Shown one piece after another: positions 34,255 through 43,179 of a stretch of 64,000 nt of DNA. Under the pieces are notes generated by a model. It saw only the letters and a list, made by a program, of their open reading frames with translations. It ran no database searches and was not told the DNA's origin. The stretch is from 20CM-2-65-7 sp963830455 (GTDB lineage: Bacteria; Gemmatimonadota; Gemmatimonadetes; Gemmatimonadales; GWC2-71-9): assembly GCA_963830455.1 (NCBI GenBank), contig CAWHMT010000004.1, positions 186,001 to 250,000 of the forward strand. The letters are read 5' to 3'. The stretch's first letter is position 1. The number at the start of each line of letters is the position of its first letter. Made by a program: the position numbers and the translations under genes.

Positions 34255-34573
34255 GAGCTTTCGTGATGCGCAGCAGAGGGTGGACCACTGGGTCGGTCAG
34301 TTTGAGGAAGGCTACTTCCCGCCGCTCGCTAATGTGGCGCGGCTCGCCGAGGAGGTGGGCGAGCTGGCCCGCGAAGTGAATCATCAGTTCGGGCCGAAAA
34401 AGAAGAAAGCCGCCGAGCAGACGGGATCGATCCCGATGGAGCTGGCCGACATTCTGTTCGTCGTGATCTGTCTCGCCAATTCCCAGCGGATCGATCTGGA
34501 CGACGCCTTCGCGCAGATGATGGCCAAGGTTACCTCCCGCGACGCCGGCCGCTGGACCAGGAAGGCTCGCTGA
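34253..34573 (+). CDS. MazG-like nucleotide pyrophosphohydrolase
   Basis: 106-aa house-cleaning all-alpha NTP-PPase. The divalent-metal motif is visible as LAEEVGELAREV (E-x-x-E) with ELADILFVV (E-x-x-D) about 40 residues later, as in MazG/YpjD-type proteins. The insert of lysines (KKKKAAE) between them is usual for this subgroup. It shares its start site with the divergent DUF1015 gene, and its last 44 bases overlap rsgA on the other strand. Confidence 0.87.
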   Translation: MSFRDAQQRVDHWVGQFEEGYFPPLANVARLAEEVGELAREVNHQFGPKKKKAAEQTGSIPMELADILFVVICLANSQRIDLDDAFAQMMAKVTSRDAGRWTRKAR

Positions 34574-35456
34574 CTTCCTCGTAGATCCGCGCGTACGACA
34601 CCAGACGATCGGGATCGATCGCGCCGGGTGGTGCGCCCCGCACCGCACACCCTGGCTCGGCGAGGTGGCGGCAGTTATCGAACCGGCATTGATCGAGATA
34701 GGGGCGGAATTCCGGAAAGCAGGCACCTAGCTCGTTGGGGTCGATGCCCCACGCGCCGATTTCCCGGAGTCCGGGCGTGTCGACGACGTAACCGACGCCG
34801 GCAACGGGCACCAGCTCCGCGGCGGTAGTGGTATGCTTGCCGGTGCGCCATTTCTCGCTGATCGCGCCGACACGCAGCTTGAGCCCCGGCTCGAGCCAAT
34901 TGAGCAGACTCGACTTGCCCGCGCCCGACGCGCCCGTAAAGACCGAGTGCCGGCCGCGCAGCAGGTCGCGCAGCGCCGGCAGCCCCTCGCCCTCCTTCAC
35001 CGACGTCGCGAGCAGCTGATAGCCCGCGGTCTTGAAGCGCAGCGCCAGCGCCTCCTCGGTCGCGCGGTCGAGCTCGATCTTGTTCAGGACGACGGCCGCC
35101 GGAAGCCCGTTCGCTTCCGCAATGACGAGAAACCGGTCGATCATCCGGGGGCTCGGCTCCGGATCGCGGGCGGAGGTCACGACGATCACTTGATCCACGT
35201 TCGCCGCGACCGGCTGCGGGCGCCGTGGTCCCGCTCCGCTGCTGCCCTGCGACGCGCGGCGCGCGAGCACTGACCGGCGCGGACGGATCTCGGCGATCGT
35301 CGATCCCTCGAGCACGACGACGTCGCCCGGGACGACGCGATCCTCGTCCTTGTGCTTGAGCTTGCCGCGCAGCGTGGCGGTGATCTCTCCAGCATCGGTA
35401 TGGACCCGGTAGCCGCCACCGACGCGCGCCAGCACGACGCCGTTCACGAGCGTCAT
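34530..35456 (-). CDS. rsgA: ribosome small subunit-dependent GTPase A
   Basis: 308-aa circularly permuted GTPase that helps late maturation of the 30S subunit. An N-terminal OB fold (about 1-65) is followed by the permuted G domain: G4 NKIELDR precedes G1 GASGAGKSS, and G3 appears as DTPGLRE. The C-terminal zinc knuckle is intact (CRFDNCRHLAEPGC). The start overlaps the stop of the small gene upstream by ATGA, making it the last gene of the fadI-fadJ-proline dehydrogenase unit. The 3' end overlaps the MazG-like gene. Confidence 0.95.
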   Translation of the reverse strand: MTLVNGVVLARVGGGYRVHTDAGEITATLRGKLKHKDEDRVVPGDVVVLEGSTIAEIRPRRSVLARRASQGSSGAGPRRPQPVAANVDQVIVVTSARDPEPSPRMIDRFLVIAEANGLPAAVVLNKIELDRATEEALALRFKTAGYQLLATSVKEGEGLPALRDLLRGRHSVFTGASGAGKSSLLNWLEPGLKLRVGAISEKWRTGKHTTTAAELVPVAGVGYVVDTPGLREIGAWGIDPNELGACFPEFRPYLDQCRFDNCRHLAEPGCAVRGAPPGAIDPDRLVSYARIYEEVSEPSWSSGRRRGR

Positions 35457-35761
35457 GCGCGCTGCCTCGCCACGCAGTCGTCGAGATGCGCCTTCACCTG
35501 CTCCAACGTCAGCGCGAGCACGGGCGCGAGTGCTTCGTCCGCTGTCGATCCGAACGCGAGATAGTCCGTTTCGAGATGCCCGACGGGGCGCTCTCCCCCC
35601 TCCGCGCCCCAGCGCACGAACAGCAGCGCCGCGCCGAAGCGGCCTTGCTCGGCGGCGTCATCGGTGAATGTGCCGACCGAGTACGCCTGGCCGTCCGGCG
35701 CGCCGAACGCCGGCGGGCGTCCGTGCACCTGTTGATAGCCGCCCAGCGTCATGTCGTCCAT
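35453..35761 (-). CDS. conserved hypothetical protein (102 aa)
   Basis: Small soluble protein with no recognised domain; it looks like an alpha+beta fold (GTFTDDAAEQGRFGAALLFVRW, then a helix ALTLEQVKAHLDDCVA). It is embedded in an operon: its ATG overlaps the proline dehydrogenase stop and its stop overlaps the rsgA start (ATGA). Translational coupling and conserved operon position support a real gene. Confidence 0.7.
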   Translation of the reverse strand: MDDMTLGGYQQVHGRPPAFGAPDGQAYSVGTFTDDAAEQGRFGAALLFVRWGAEGGERPVGHLETDYLAFGSTADEALAPVLALTLEQVKAHLDDCVARQRA

Positions 35762-36696
35762 CAGCGGCGACGGTGCACCGATTCTTTGAGGATGTTGGTC
35801 GTGATGAAGGCGATGTTCGCGGGGCGCTCCGCGAGCCGCCGCATCAGGTAGGGATACCAGTGGGTGCCGAACGGCACGTACACCCGCAGGTTGTAGCCTT
35901 CGTGGCGCAGCCGATACTGCAGATCGCGGCGCACACCATAGAGCATCTGAAACTCGAATCGATCGGCGGCAATCCCCCTCTGCTTCGTGAACGCCGTGGC
36001 GTGATGGATGATCTTCACGTCGTGCGTCGCGATTCCGGGATAGTGGCCGCGCTCCAGCAGCCGCTCCATGCAGGCGATGTAGCTCGCGTCCACGTCCTTC
36101 TTCTCCGGAAACGCGACGTCTTCCGGTTCCTGGTAGGCGCCTTTACACAGCCGGACACGCGCGCCGAGCGCAATCATCGCGTCGACGTCGGCGGCGGTGC
36201 GGCGCAAGTACGACTGCAACACGACACCCACGGCGTTGCCGAACTCCGGATACAACACCGTGGCAAAGAGCTGGAGCGTGCGCTCGGTATACGTCGACTG
36301 CTCCATGTCGATGCGTACGAACGAGTCGTACTGCTTCGCCTTGCCGATGATGGCGCGCATGTTTTTGATGCACAGCTGCTCGTCGATGTCGAGCCCCATC
36401 TGCGTGAGCTTGACCGAGACGTTGGCGTTTGCTGTGGCACTGTGAATCCGGTCGAGCACCTCGCTATAGGTTTGACACGCCCGCTGGGCTTCTTCGGCAT
36501 GCAGGACCGATTCGCCCAGCAAATCGATAGAGGCGGACAGGTCGCTCGCATTGAGGTCGCGCAGGGCCGCGATGGCTTCGTCGATTGTTTCACCCGCGAC
36601 GAATCGCGACGCGAGCTTCCGGGCAAGGCGGTTCTTCCGGACGAAACGAAAGATGCTGGGCTGCTCGCTCAACCACAGAAACGCGGCTTTCAGCAT
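35761..36696 (-). CDS. proline dehydrogenase (monofunctional PRODH)
   Basis: 311-aa FAD enzyme that oxidises L-proline to pyrroline-5-carboxylate and feeds electrons to quinone. The TIM-barrel motifs are clear: SVKLTQMGLDID, FVRIDMEQS, RLCKGAYQEP, FQMLYGVRRDLQ, VYVPFG..WYPYLMRRLAERP with the substrate-binding arginines. The length matches the short bacterial PRODHs, not the PutA fusion. It overlaps fadJ upstream (TGATG) and the 102-aa gene downstream. No P5C dehydrogenase gene is in the window. Confidence 0.95.
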   Translation of the reverse strand: MLKAAFLWLSEQPSIFRFVRKNRLARKLASRFVAGETIDEAIAALRDLNASDLSASIDLLGESVLHAEEAQRACQTYSEVLDRIHSATANANVSVKLTQMGLDIDEQLCIKNMRAIIGKAKQYDSFVRIDMEQSTYTERTLQLFATVLYPEFGNAVGVVLQSYLRRTAADVDAMIALGARVRLCKGAYQEPEDVAFPEKKDVDASYIACMERLLERGHYPGIATHDVKIIHHATAFTKQRGIAADRFEFQMLYGVRRDLQYRLRHEGYNLRVYVPFGTHWYPYLMRRLAERPANIAFITTNILKESVHRRR

Positions 36697-38855
36697 CAGC
36701 CGTAGAGCTTTGTCCCGCGGCCGGCATGCTCGCGCAGCACCTCACAGGGCGCGAACCGCGCGCCGTACCGCTCCGCCAGCCGCTCGAGATCGTTCACCAC
36801 GCGCTCGGCGCCAAGGTCGTCGGCATAGCGCAGCGGCCCGCCGCGGAAGGGCGGGAAGCCGAATCCGAAGATCGCGCCGATGTCGCCGTCACGCGGATTC
36901 CGCACGACTCCTTCGCCCAGCGCGCGCGCGGCTTCATTGACCATGCCGAGCACGAGGCGCTGCAGGATCTCCGCGGGCCGGGGGCCGCCGTTCGGACGCG
37001 CACCGAGCAGCTCGTACACGCTCTCGTCGACGCCGCGCTTCTTCCCGCCCTTATAGATGTAGAAGCCGCGACCCGATTTCCGGCCGAGGCGGCCCGCTTT
37101 GACGAGGGCGGCGATGCCCGGCCCCGGCGCGGGGATGATGTGATCGCCGTAGGCCTCCTGCATGACGCCCGCCACTTTCAGCGCGACGTCGAGCCCGACC
37201 TCATCGAGCAGCGTCACGGGACCCACCGGGAACCCGAAGCGGACGGCCATGCTGTCGATGTCCTCGATGGATGCGCCGTCGGCCAGCACATGGCCGATTT
37301 CATTGGCGTACGGCGCCAGGATCCGGTTTACCCAGAAGCCCGGACTGTCGCGCACGACGATGACGGTCTTGCCCATGCGGCGGCCGAACGTCACGGCGGT
37401 GCTGATGGTCTGCGGCGTCGTGCGCGCGCCCGGGATGACTTCCAGCAACGGCATTTTCGCGACCGGCGAGAAGAAATGCATGCCGATGACGCGCTCGGGA
37501 TCGCGCGCCGCTTCGGCGATCCGCGTGATGGGAATGGTCGAGGTATTCGAGGCGAACACGCCCGAGGACGGCAACACGCCTTCCGCCTCTCGCAGGACCT
37601 GCTGCTTGACCCCGAGATCCTCGAATACGGCTTCGATCGTCAATTCCGCCCGGCCGAACCCCGCGTACGTGTCGCCGCCGGACAGCAGCGCGACGAGCCT
37701 CGCGTACTCGTACTTCGAAATGCGGCGCCGCTTCAGCCGGTCATCGAGAATCGCGCGCGCGGCCAGGATGCCCTGCGCCACGCGCCCGAGGTCGGCGTCC
37801 TTCATGCGGACGTCGACTTCGCCCTGCGCCACCGCGGTTCCGGCGATCCCCGATCCCATGAAGCCTGAGCCGATGATTCCGAGCCGGTTCACGCGCGCGG
37901 CGGCAGGGGCATCCGCAACGCCCGGATCCTTCTTGAGCTGATTGGTGGCAAAGAAGATCTGCACGAGCTTGCGGGAGACATCGGTTACGGCGAGCTGCCC
38001 GAACAATTGCGCTTCGCGCTTCAGTCCTTCCGCGATGCCGTGTTTCAACCCGTACTCGACGGCCTCGAGCGCCGCGAGCGGCGCAGGATAATGCCCGGCC
38101 GTCCGCTCGAGCACCTGCTTGCGCGCCGCGCGGAACACGATGCGCCGCCCCAGCGGATTGCCGTCGAGCAGAAACCCGACGAATCCACCGGGCCGTTTGC
38201 GCTTGGGCCGCCACCCGCCGGCCATTTTGTGAGCGGCACGGAATGTGATCTCATGCAGAATCGCTGGCGGTACCAGCTCGTCGACGATACCGAGCCGGAA
38301 CGCCTTGGCGGCACGCTCCAGTCTCCCGGCGAGAATCATGTCCAGTGCCGCGCGCGCCCCGATGAGGCGCGGCAGGCGCTGGCAACCGCCCGCCGCCGGC
38401 AGGATGCCGAGCTGAACCTCGGGCAGACCGATCTGGGTCTTGGGGTGATCGGTTGCGACGCGATAATGGCACGCGAGCGCGAACTCGAGGCCACCACCCA
38501 GACAGCCGCCGTGAATGCCCGCGACGACGGGTTTCGGGAAGCGTGCGACCCGCTCGAGCAGCTCCTGCCCGTCAGCGGCCAGGCGTTCCGCTTCGGCGGC
38601 CGACCCCAGTCTCACGAATTCCTCGATGTCGGCGCCGGCAATGAAGTTCTCGGGCTTGCCGGACAGGAACGCCACGCCGCGCACGTGAGGATCGTCGGCC
38701 AGGGCCGCGAAGCACGCGAGAAACTCGTCTTTCACGCCGCGCGAAATGACGTTGACCGGATGGCCTTTGAGATCCAGCACCACGACGGCGATGCCGTCGG
38801 TGATGTCCCACGTGACGGCCGGCGCGCTGCGCGCCGGCGGCGCAATCGTCGCCAT
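36696..38855 (-). CDS. fadJ: multifunctional enoyl-CoA hydratase / 3-hydroxyacyl-CoA dehydrogenase
   Basis: Fatty-acid beta-oxidation alpha subunit, 719 aa from ATG 38855 (MATIAPP). The N-terminal crotonase domain has NFIAGADIEEF and GGCLGGGLEFALAC with the oxyanion glycines. The second part begins with the NAD motif RLGIIGSGFMGSGIAG (about residue 327), followed by IGMHFFSP and two C-terminal helical HAD domains (NRILAPYANE). The FadJ/FadB split is not certain; pairing with a FadI-type thiolase favours FadJ. The start overlaps the thiolase stop by one base (TAATG). Confidence 0.95.
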   Translation of the reverse strand: MATIAPPARSAPAVTWDITDGIAVVVLDLKGHPVNVISRGVKDEFLACFAALADDPHVRGVAFLSGKPENFIAGADIEEFVRLGSAAEAERLAADGQELLERVARFPKPVVAGIHGGCLGGGLEFALACHYRVATDHPKTQIGLPEVQLGILPAAGGCQRLPRLIGARAALDMILAGRLERAAKAFRLGIVDELVPPAILHEITFRAAHKMAGGWRPKRKRPGGFVGFLLDGNPLGRRIVFRAARKQVLERTAGHYPAPLAALEAVEYGLKHGIAEGLKREAQLFGQLAVTDVSRKLVQIFFATNQLKKDPGVADAPAAARVNRLGIIGSGFMGSGIAGTAVAQGEVDVRMKDADLGRVAQGILAARAILDDRLKRRRISKYEYARLVALLSGGDTYAGFGRAELTIEAVFEDLGVKQQVLREAEGVLPSSGVFASNTSTIPITRIAEAARDPERVIGMHFFSPVAKMPLLEVIPGARTTPQTISTAVTFGRRMGKTVIVVRDSPGFWVNRILAPYANEIGHVLADGASIEDIDSMAVRFGFPVGPVTLLDEVGLDVALKVAGVMQEAYGDHIIPAPGPGIAALVKAGRLGRKSGRGFYIYKGGKKRGVDESVYELLGARPNGGPRPAEILQRLVLGMVNEAARALGEGVVRNPRDGDIGAIFGFGFPPFRGGPLRYADDLGAERVVNDLERLAERYGARFAPCEVLREHAGRGTKLYG

Positions 38856-40114
38856 TATCGACGTTCCAGAACCATGGCGAAGCCCATCCCGCCCTGGGCG
38901 CACACGGAGATGAGACCGAATTGCACGTCGCGGCGGACCATCTCATTGGACAGCGTCGTGACCAAACGCCCGCCCGTGGCGCCGAACGGATGACCGATCG
39001 CGATCGAGCCGCCCATCACGTTGATGATGTCCTCATTGATGTCCCAACCCTTGGCCGCAAAACCCTGGAGATTCGAGAGGACTTGCGCGGCGAACGCCTC
39101 GTGCAGCTCGATCAGTCCCAGGTCCTTCCATTGAATCCCGGCGCGTTCGAGGGCCTTGGGGACCGCCCACACCGGCGCCTGCAGGAGCTGCCAGCCCGGA
39201 TCGACCGCCGCAACCGCATACGACCGGATGTAGGTGAGCGGCGCGTAGCCGAGCGCCTGCGCGGCCTCGGCGCTCATCAGCAAGACGGCCGACGCTCCAT
39301 CGGTGAGTGGCGAGGCATTGGCGGCGGTCACACTGCCGTAGCGGCGGTCGAACACCGGCCTGAGCTTCGCCATCTGCTCGAGCGACGTATCGGCTCTGAT
39401 GCCGTTGTCCTGCTGGACGATCGGCTCACCGGGCCGTGTCGAGAGCCAGGGCGCGATCTCGGCCGTGAGCCGGCCGTCCGTGGTGCCTTGGGCCGCGAGC
39501 GTGTGGCTGCGCAGCGCCCAGCGATCCTGCTCTTCGCGCGAGATGTGATTCTCCTTGGCCATCTTCTCCGCCGACTGGCCCATCGACTCACCGGTCGACG
39601 GCTCCGCGATCGCGGGCGCGACCGGAATCAGGTCTTTCGGGCGAATCTTGGCGAAGGTCTTGACGCGGGCGCCCAGCGACTTGGCCTTGCTCGCCTCGAC
39701 CAGAATGTCGGCGAGCCGGCGCGATGCGAGAATCGGAATGTCCGACAGCGCTTCGGCGCCCCCCGCCACGATCACGGCCGCGTTGCCCAACGCGATTTGA
39801 TCGTGTGCGGCGGTGACGGCTTGATTCGAGGAGGCGCAGGCTCGATTCAGGGAGTAGGCGGGGATCTCTTTGGGGAATTGCGGCAGGAGGCTGACTTCAC
39901 GGCCGATGTTCGGCACCAGGGGCGACGGGACCACCTGTCCGAAGATGACTTCGTCGACTTCCTGCCCGTCCAGATTGGTGCGTTCGAGCAGCTCGCGGGC
40001 GGCGTAGCGGGCGAGATCGACGGCGCGCACATCCTTCAACGAGGTGCCCGCTTTGCTGAACGGCGTTCGGACGCCGGCGACGACTGCCACGCGCCGTCCG
40101 TTGAGACCCGGCAT
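38855..40114 (-). CDS. fadI: acetyl-CoA C-acyltransferase (thiolase) of the FadI type
   Basis: 419-aa thiolase that cleaves 3-ketoacyl-CoA. Family motifs: RTPFSKAGT at the N-terminus, the nucleophilic cysteine in NRACASSNQAV, NASPLTDGAS, IELHEAFAAQ and the C-terminal VCAQGGMG with the second active cysteine. GGAGGGG lies six bases before the ATG. It is the first gene of the fadI-fadJ-proline dehydrogenase-hypothetical-rsgA unit, divergent from glpD with a 79-base gap that must hold both promoters. Confidence 0.95.
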   Translation of the reverse strand: MPGLNGRRVAVVAGVRTPFSKAGTSLKDVRAVDLARYAARELLERTNLDGQEVDEVIFGQVVPSPLVPNIGREVSLLPQFPKEIPAYSLNRACASSNQAVTAAHDQIALGNAAVIVAGGAEALSDIPILASRRLADILVEASKAKSLGARVKTFAKIRPKDLIPVAPAIAEPSTGESMGQSAEKMAKENHISREEQDRWALRSHTLAAQGTTDGRLTAEIAPWLSTRPGEPIVQQDNGIRADTSLEQMAKLRPVFDRRYGSVTAANASPLTDGASAVLLMSAEAAQALGYAPLTYIRSYAVAAVDPGWQLLQAPVWAVPKALERAGIQWKDLGLIELHEAFAAQVLSNLQGFAAKGWDINEDIINVMGGSIAIGHPFGATGGRLVTTLSNEMVRRDVQFGLISVCAQGGMGFAMVLERR

Positions 40115-40193
40115 TAGATTCCCCTCCGATTTTCCTCGCCCCCGAGCCTGGGGGTGAGGTCGAAACCTACCACCAGCCCCGAGTGGAGGGGAG

Positions 40194-41825
40194 TTGGAGC
40201 AGACGCGAGCCGCCGCCCTTCAGTCTCTGATCGATACGCCCGTGGACGTGCTCATCATCGGCGCAGGGATCACGGGCGCGGGGATCGCGCGGGATGCGGC
40301 CATGCGCGGCTTCCGCACCGCCCTGATCGACAAGGCGGACTTCGGCGCCGGCACGTCGTCCCATTCATCGCGGCTGATTCATGGCGGCGTCCGCTATCTG
40401 GAGCAGTACGCGTTTCGGCTGGTGTTCGAGTCCAGTCACGAGCGCCGCATCCTGCTGAAGATCGCGCCCCACCTCGTGCGGCCGCTCGCTTTCCTCTTTC
40501 CTGTGTATCGCGGCGGCCGCGTGCCTGGCTGGAAGCTGCGCGCCGGGATGTGGCTGTACGACTTGCTCGCCGCGTTCCGGAACGTGGGACGGCACCGTTG
40601 GCTGGGTGCCAAAGAGGTCCGGCGCGTCGAGCCGGGCTTGCGCGATCGCGGGCTCAAGGGCGCCGCGATGTACTACGACGCGCAGGTCGACGACGCCCGG
40701 CTCGTCATCGCCAACGTGCGCGCGGCCGCGCGCGCGGGGGCGCTCGTGGCCAATTACGTCGAGGCGACGGCGCTGCTCAAACCGGACGGCCGGATCCGTG
40801 GGGTCACGATCCGCGACGTGCTCAGCGGCGAGACGACAACCATTCGCGCCAACGTCGTGGTGAATGCCACGGGCCCCTGGTCCGACGCGCTGCGCCGTCT
40901 CGACAATCCTGCCGCCAAACCGCTGCTTCGCCCCACCAAGGGCGCCCATGTCTTCGTGCCGCGGCGCCGGATGTCGAACGAACATGCGGTCACGCTGTTC
41001 TCGCAGCTCGACGGCCGGGTGATGTTTGTGCTGCCTTGGGGAGACCTGTCGTACATCGGAACCACCGATACGGACGCCGACACCTCGCCCGACGCGTTGC
41101 GTGTGACATCCGCCGATGTCACGTACCTGCTCCGATCGGCCAACGCGGCGTTTCCGGACGCGCATCTCACCACGAACGACGTCATCTCGGGATGGGCGGG
41201 GCTGCGGCCGTTGCTGCACCAGGATAACGCGACCCCGTCGCAGGTGTCCCGTGAGCACGCGATCGAAGAAAGCGCGCAGGGGCTCGTCTCAATCGTGGGC
41301 GGGAAGCTCACCACGTATCGGGTGATGGCGCGCGACGTCGTCGATCGCGTCGCGAAGCGACTGCACGCGCTCGATGGTCGCCCCATCGCGCCGCACCCGC
41401 CGACGGATCGCGAGCCTTTGCCGGGAGGCGAGTCCGCCGACCTCGAGGTGCTGGTCGAAGCGGCGCGCGCGCGGGGGACGCCTGAAGCGACCGCGCGCCA
41501 TCTGGTCGCGAGCTATGGCAGCGAGGCCGCGGCCGTGCTGAACCTGATCGATCGCGAGCGCCCGCTCGGCCAGCCGATCCTCCCCGGGCGGCCTGAGATC
41601 TGGGCGGAAGTGACATATGCGGTCGAGCGCGAACTGGCGCTGCGGGTGCAGGACGTGTTGATCCGTCGCCTGCAGTTGTTTTACGAAACGCGGGACCAGG
41701 GGCTGTCCATCGCCGGCGCGGTCGCGAGCCGGATGAAAAAGCTCCTCGGCTGGGACGAGACCCGTGAAGCCGAGGAGCTCCGTGACTACGCGCACGCCGT
41801 CGAACGCGCCCGGATCAAGGTTTGA
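40194..41825 (+). CDS. glpD: aerobic glycerol-3-phosphate dehydrogenase
   Basis: 543-aa membrane-associated FAD enzyme that oxidises glycerol-3-phosphate to dihydroxyacetone phosphate and reduces quinone. The FAD motif IIGAGITGAGIARDAAMRG, then SSHSSRLIHGGVRYLEQ, NATGPWSD and IVGGKLTTYR are diagnostic. TTG at 40194 follows a purine-rich GGAGGGGAG. It is divergent from fadI, suggesting joint use of lipid-derived carbon (acyl chains and glycerol). The 3' end overlaps the convergent HEAT-repeat gene by 11 bases. Confidence 0.95.
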   Translation: MEQTRAAALQSLIDTPVDVLIIGAGITGAGIARDAAMRGFRTALIDKADFGAGTSSHSSRLIHGGVRYLEQYAFRLVFESSHERRILLKIAPHLVRPLAFLFPVYRGGRVPGWKLRAGMWLYDLLAAFRNVGRHRWLGAKEVRRVEPGLRDRGLKGAAMYYDAQVDDARLVIANVRAAARAGALVANYVEATALLKPDGRIRGVTIRDVLSGETTTIRANVVVNATGPWSDALRRLDNPAAKPLLRPTKGAHVFVPRRRMSNEHAVTLFSQLDGRVMFVLPWGDLSYIGTTDTDADTSPDALRVTSADVTYLLRSANAAFPDAHLTTNDVISGWAGLRPLLHQDNATPSQVSREHAIEESAQGLVSIVGGKLTTYRVMARDVVDRVAKRLHALDGRPIAPHPPTDREPLPGGESADLEVLVEAARARGTPEATARHLVASYGSEAAAVLNLIDRERPLGQPILPGRPEIWAEVTYAVERELALRVQDVLIRRLQLFYETRDQGLSIAGAVASRMKKLLGWDETREAEELRDYAHAVERARIKV

Positions 41826-43089
41826 CGCGCACGCGCGGTCGGATACGAATGTTCGAGTCGTCGTCGTCGTCTTCGATCTGGCGCAGCGCCCACGTCGCGG
41901 CGCGCCGAACCGATCCCGCTTCATCGCTCTGAGCAGCCACGAGCCCGTCGCGGGCGAGCGGGCTTTCGATCTCGCCCAGGGCCCACGCGGCGGTCGCGCG
42001 GACCTCGATGTCACTGTCCTTGAGCGCCGCGACCAGCGGATCGACCGCGCTTTCGCTTTCGATTTCTCCCAACGCCCAGGCGGCGAGCACGCGCACCTCG
42101 GGGTCGGCGTCGCGCAGGCCGACGGCCACGAGGCGGACCCCGCTCGCTTCTTCGATTTCGCCCAGTGCCCAGAGCGCCGTCTTGCGCACGCTCACGACCG
42201 GATCGCGCACGAGCGGCTCGAGCGCCGCGACGCCTTGACCGCTTTCGATTTCACCCAGCGCCCAGGCCGCGGCCTGGCGCACGCGCGGCTCGCGGTCCTT
42301 CGTGGCGGTGGTGAGCAGCGGCACCGCGCTGGCGTCCTCGATTTCGCCGAGGGACCACACCGCGGCGATGCGGACCTCGAGGACCGGATCGTTCACGGCC
42401 GCCGTGAGCGGGCGAACCCCGCGCGCGTCTTCGATCTCGCCGATCGCCCACGCGGCGGTGCGACGGACTTCGGGTGCGCGGTCATTGAGGGCGCGCGCGA
42501 GCGCGTCGATGGCGACCTTGTCTTCGATCTCCCCGAGCGCCCAGGCCGCGGTCATGCGAACCGCGGGGGTATCGTCATCGCTCAGCGCCTTGCTGAGCGG
42601 ACTGATGGCGCGCGAGTCCTCCATTTCGCCGAGGCCCAACGCACCGGTCTCGCGCAGGTCGGCCCGTGCGTCGCGCAGCAGGCTGATGAAGAGATCGTAC
42701 TCACCCGATCCGCCGTGATTCCCGAGCACGCGCACGGCGATCTTGCGCACGCAAGGGTTCTCGTCGCGCACGAAGGAGCGGAACGCGCGCAGCGCCCCCG
42801 GGTCGATGTCCGAGCTGCGCTCGTGCATCTCGACGTGAACGCCGCCACCGCCGCCTCCGGGCATCGGCATTGGAGTCGGCATCGGGCGCGGCATCGGCAT
42901 CGCCGGGTCTGAGTAGTTCCAACCGCCCCAGCCCCACCAGCCGCCATAGTTGGTCATGGCCTGGCCAGCGAGCCGGCAGACGGTGGAATCGCTCGTCTTG
43001 AGCTGCGAGAGCACCCGCGTGACCGTAGCGGAGTCGAGGGTGGGGTGGTTCTGCACGGCGACCAGCAAAGCCAGGAACGTTGCAAGCAT
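41815..43089 (-). CDS. exported HEAT-repeat protein
   Basis: 424 aa from ATG 43089. A hydrophobic signal (MLATFLALLVAVQ) precedes a Met/Pro-rich low-complexity segment (about 85-105, alternating M-P and then poly-Gly). Nine to ten HEAT/PBS-lyase-type repeats of exactly 31 residues follow, each with V-R-x-x-A-A-W-A-L-G-E-I-E. The repeats are very uniform at DNA level too, so copy number may vary. The protein ends in a poly-Asp tract and a basic tail. It is a likely protein-protein scaffold in the periplasm; partner unknown. It is divergent from the dihaem cytochrome gene. Confidence 0.85.
   Translation of the reverse strand: MLATFLALLVAVQNHPTLDSATVTRVLSQLKTSDSTVCRLAGQAMTNYGGWWGWGGWNYSDPAMPMPRPMPTPMPMPGGGGGGVHVEMHERSSDIDPGALRAFRSFVRDENPCVRKIAVRVLGNHGGSGEYDLFISLLRDARADLRETGALGLGEMEDSRAISPLSKALSDDDTPAVRMTAAWALGEIEDKVAIDALARALNDRAPEVRRTAAWAIGEIEDARGVRPLTAAVNDPVLEVRIAAVWSLGEIEDASAVPLLTTATKDREPRVRQAAAWALGEIESGQGVAALEPLVRDPVVSVRKTALWALGEIEEASGVRLVAVGLRDADPEVRVLAAWALGEIESESAVDPLVAALKDSDIEVRATAAWALGEIESPLARDGLVAAQSDEAGSVRRAATWALRQIEDDDDDSNIRIRPRVRVKP
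41880..42660 (-). repeat. 93-bp tandem coding repeats (HEAT units)
   Basis: About nine units of 93 bases each with a strongly conserved core encoding A-A-W-A-L-G-E-I-E. The regular DNA-level period makes unequal crossing-over and collapsed assembly possible. Confidence 0.75.
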
Positions 43090-43165
43090 GACCAATCCCG
43101 GGTGGAGGATACGTCCGTTTGGATATGAGGAATGTCCCAAAGGTTGCCGCGTCGGGAAATGGCGG

Positions 43166-43171
43166 TATTTT
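43166..43171 (+). promoter_or_regulatory. TATTTT box before the dihaem cytochrome
   Basis: TATTTT lies eight bases before the GTG at 43180. It helps to choose this start over in-frame ATGs at 43159 and 43132, and suggests a leaderless mRNA. Confidence 0.45.
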
Positions 43172-43179
43172 CCCGCCCC

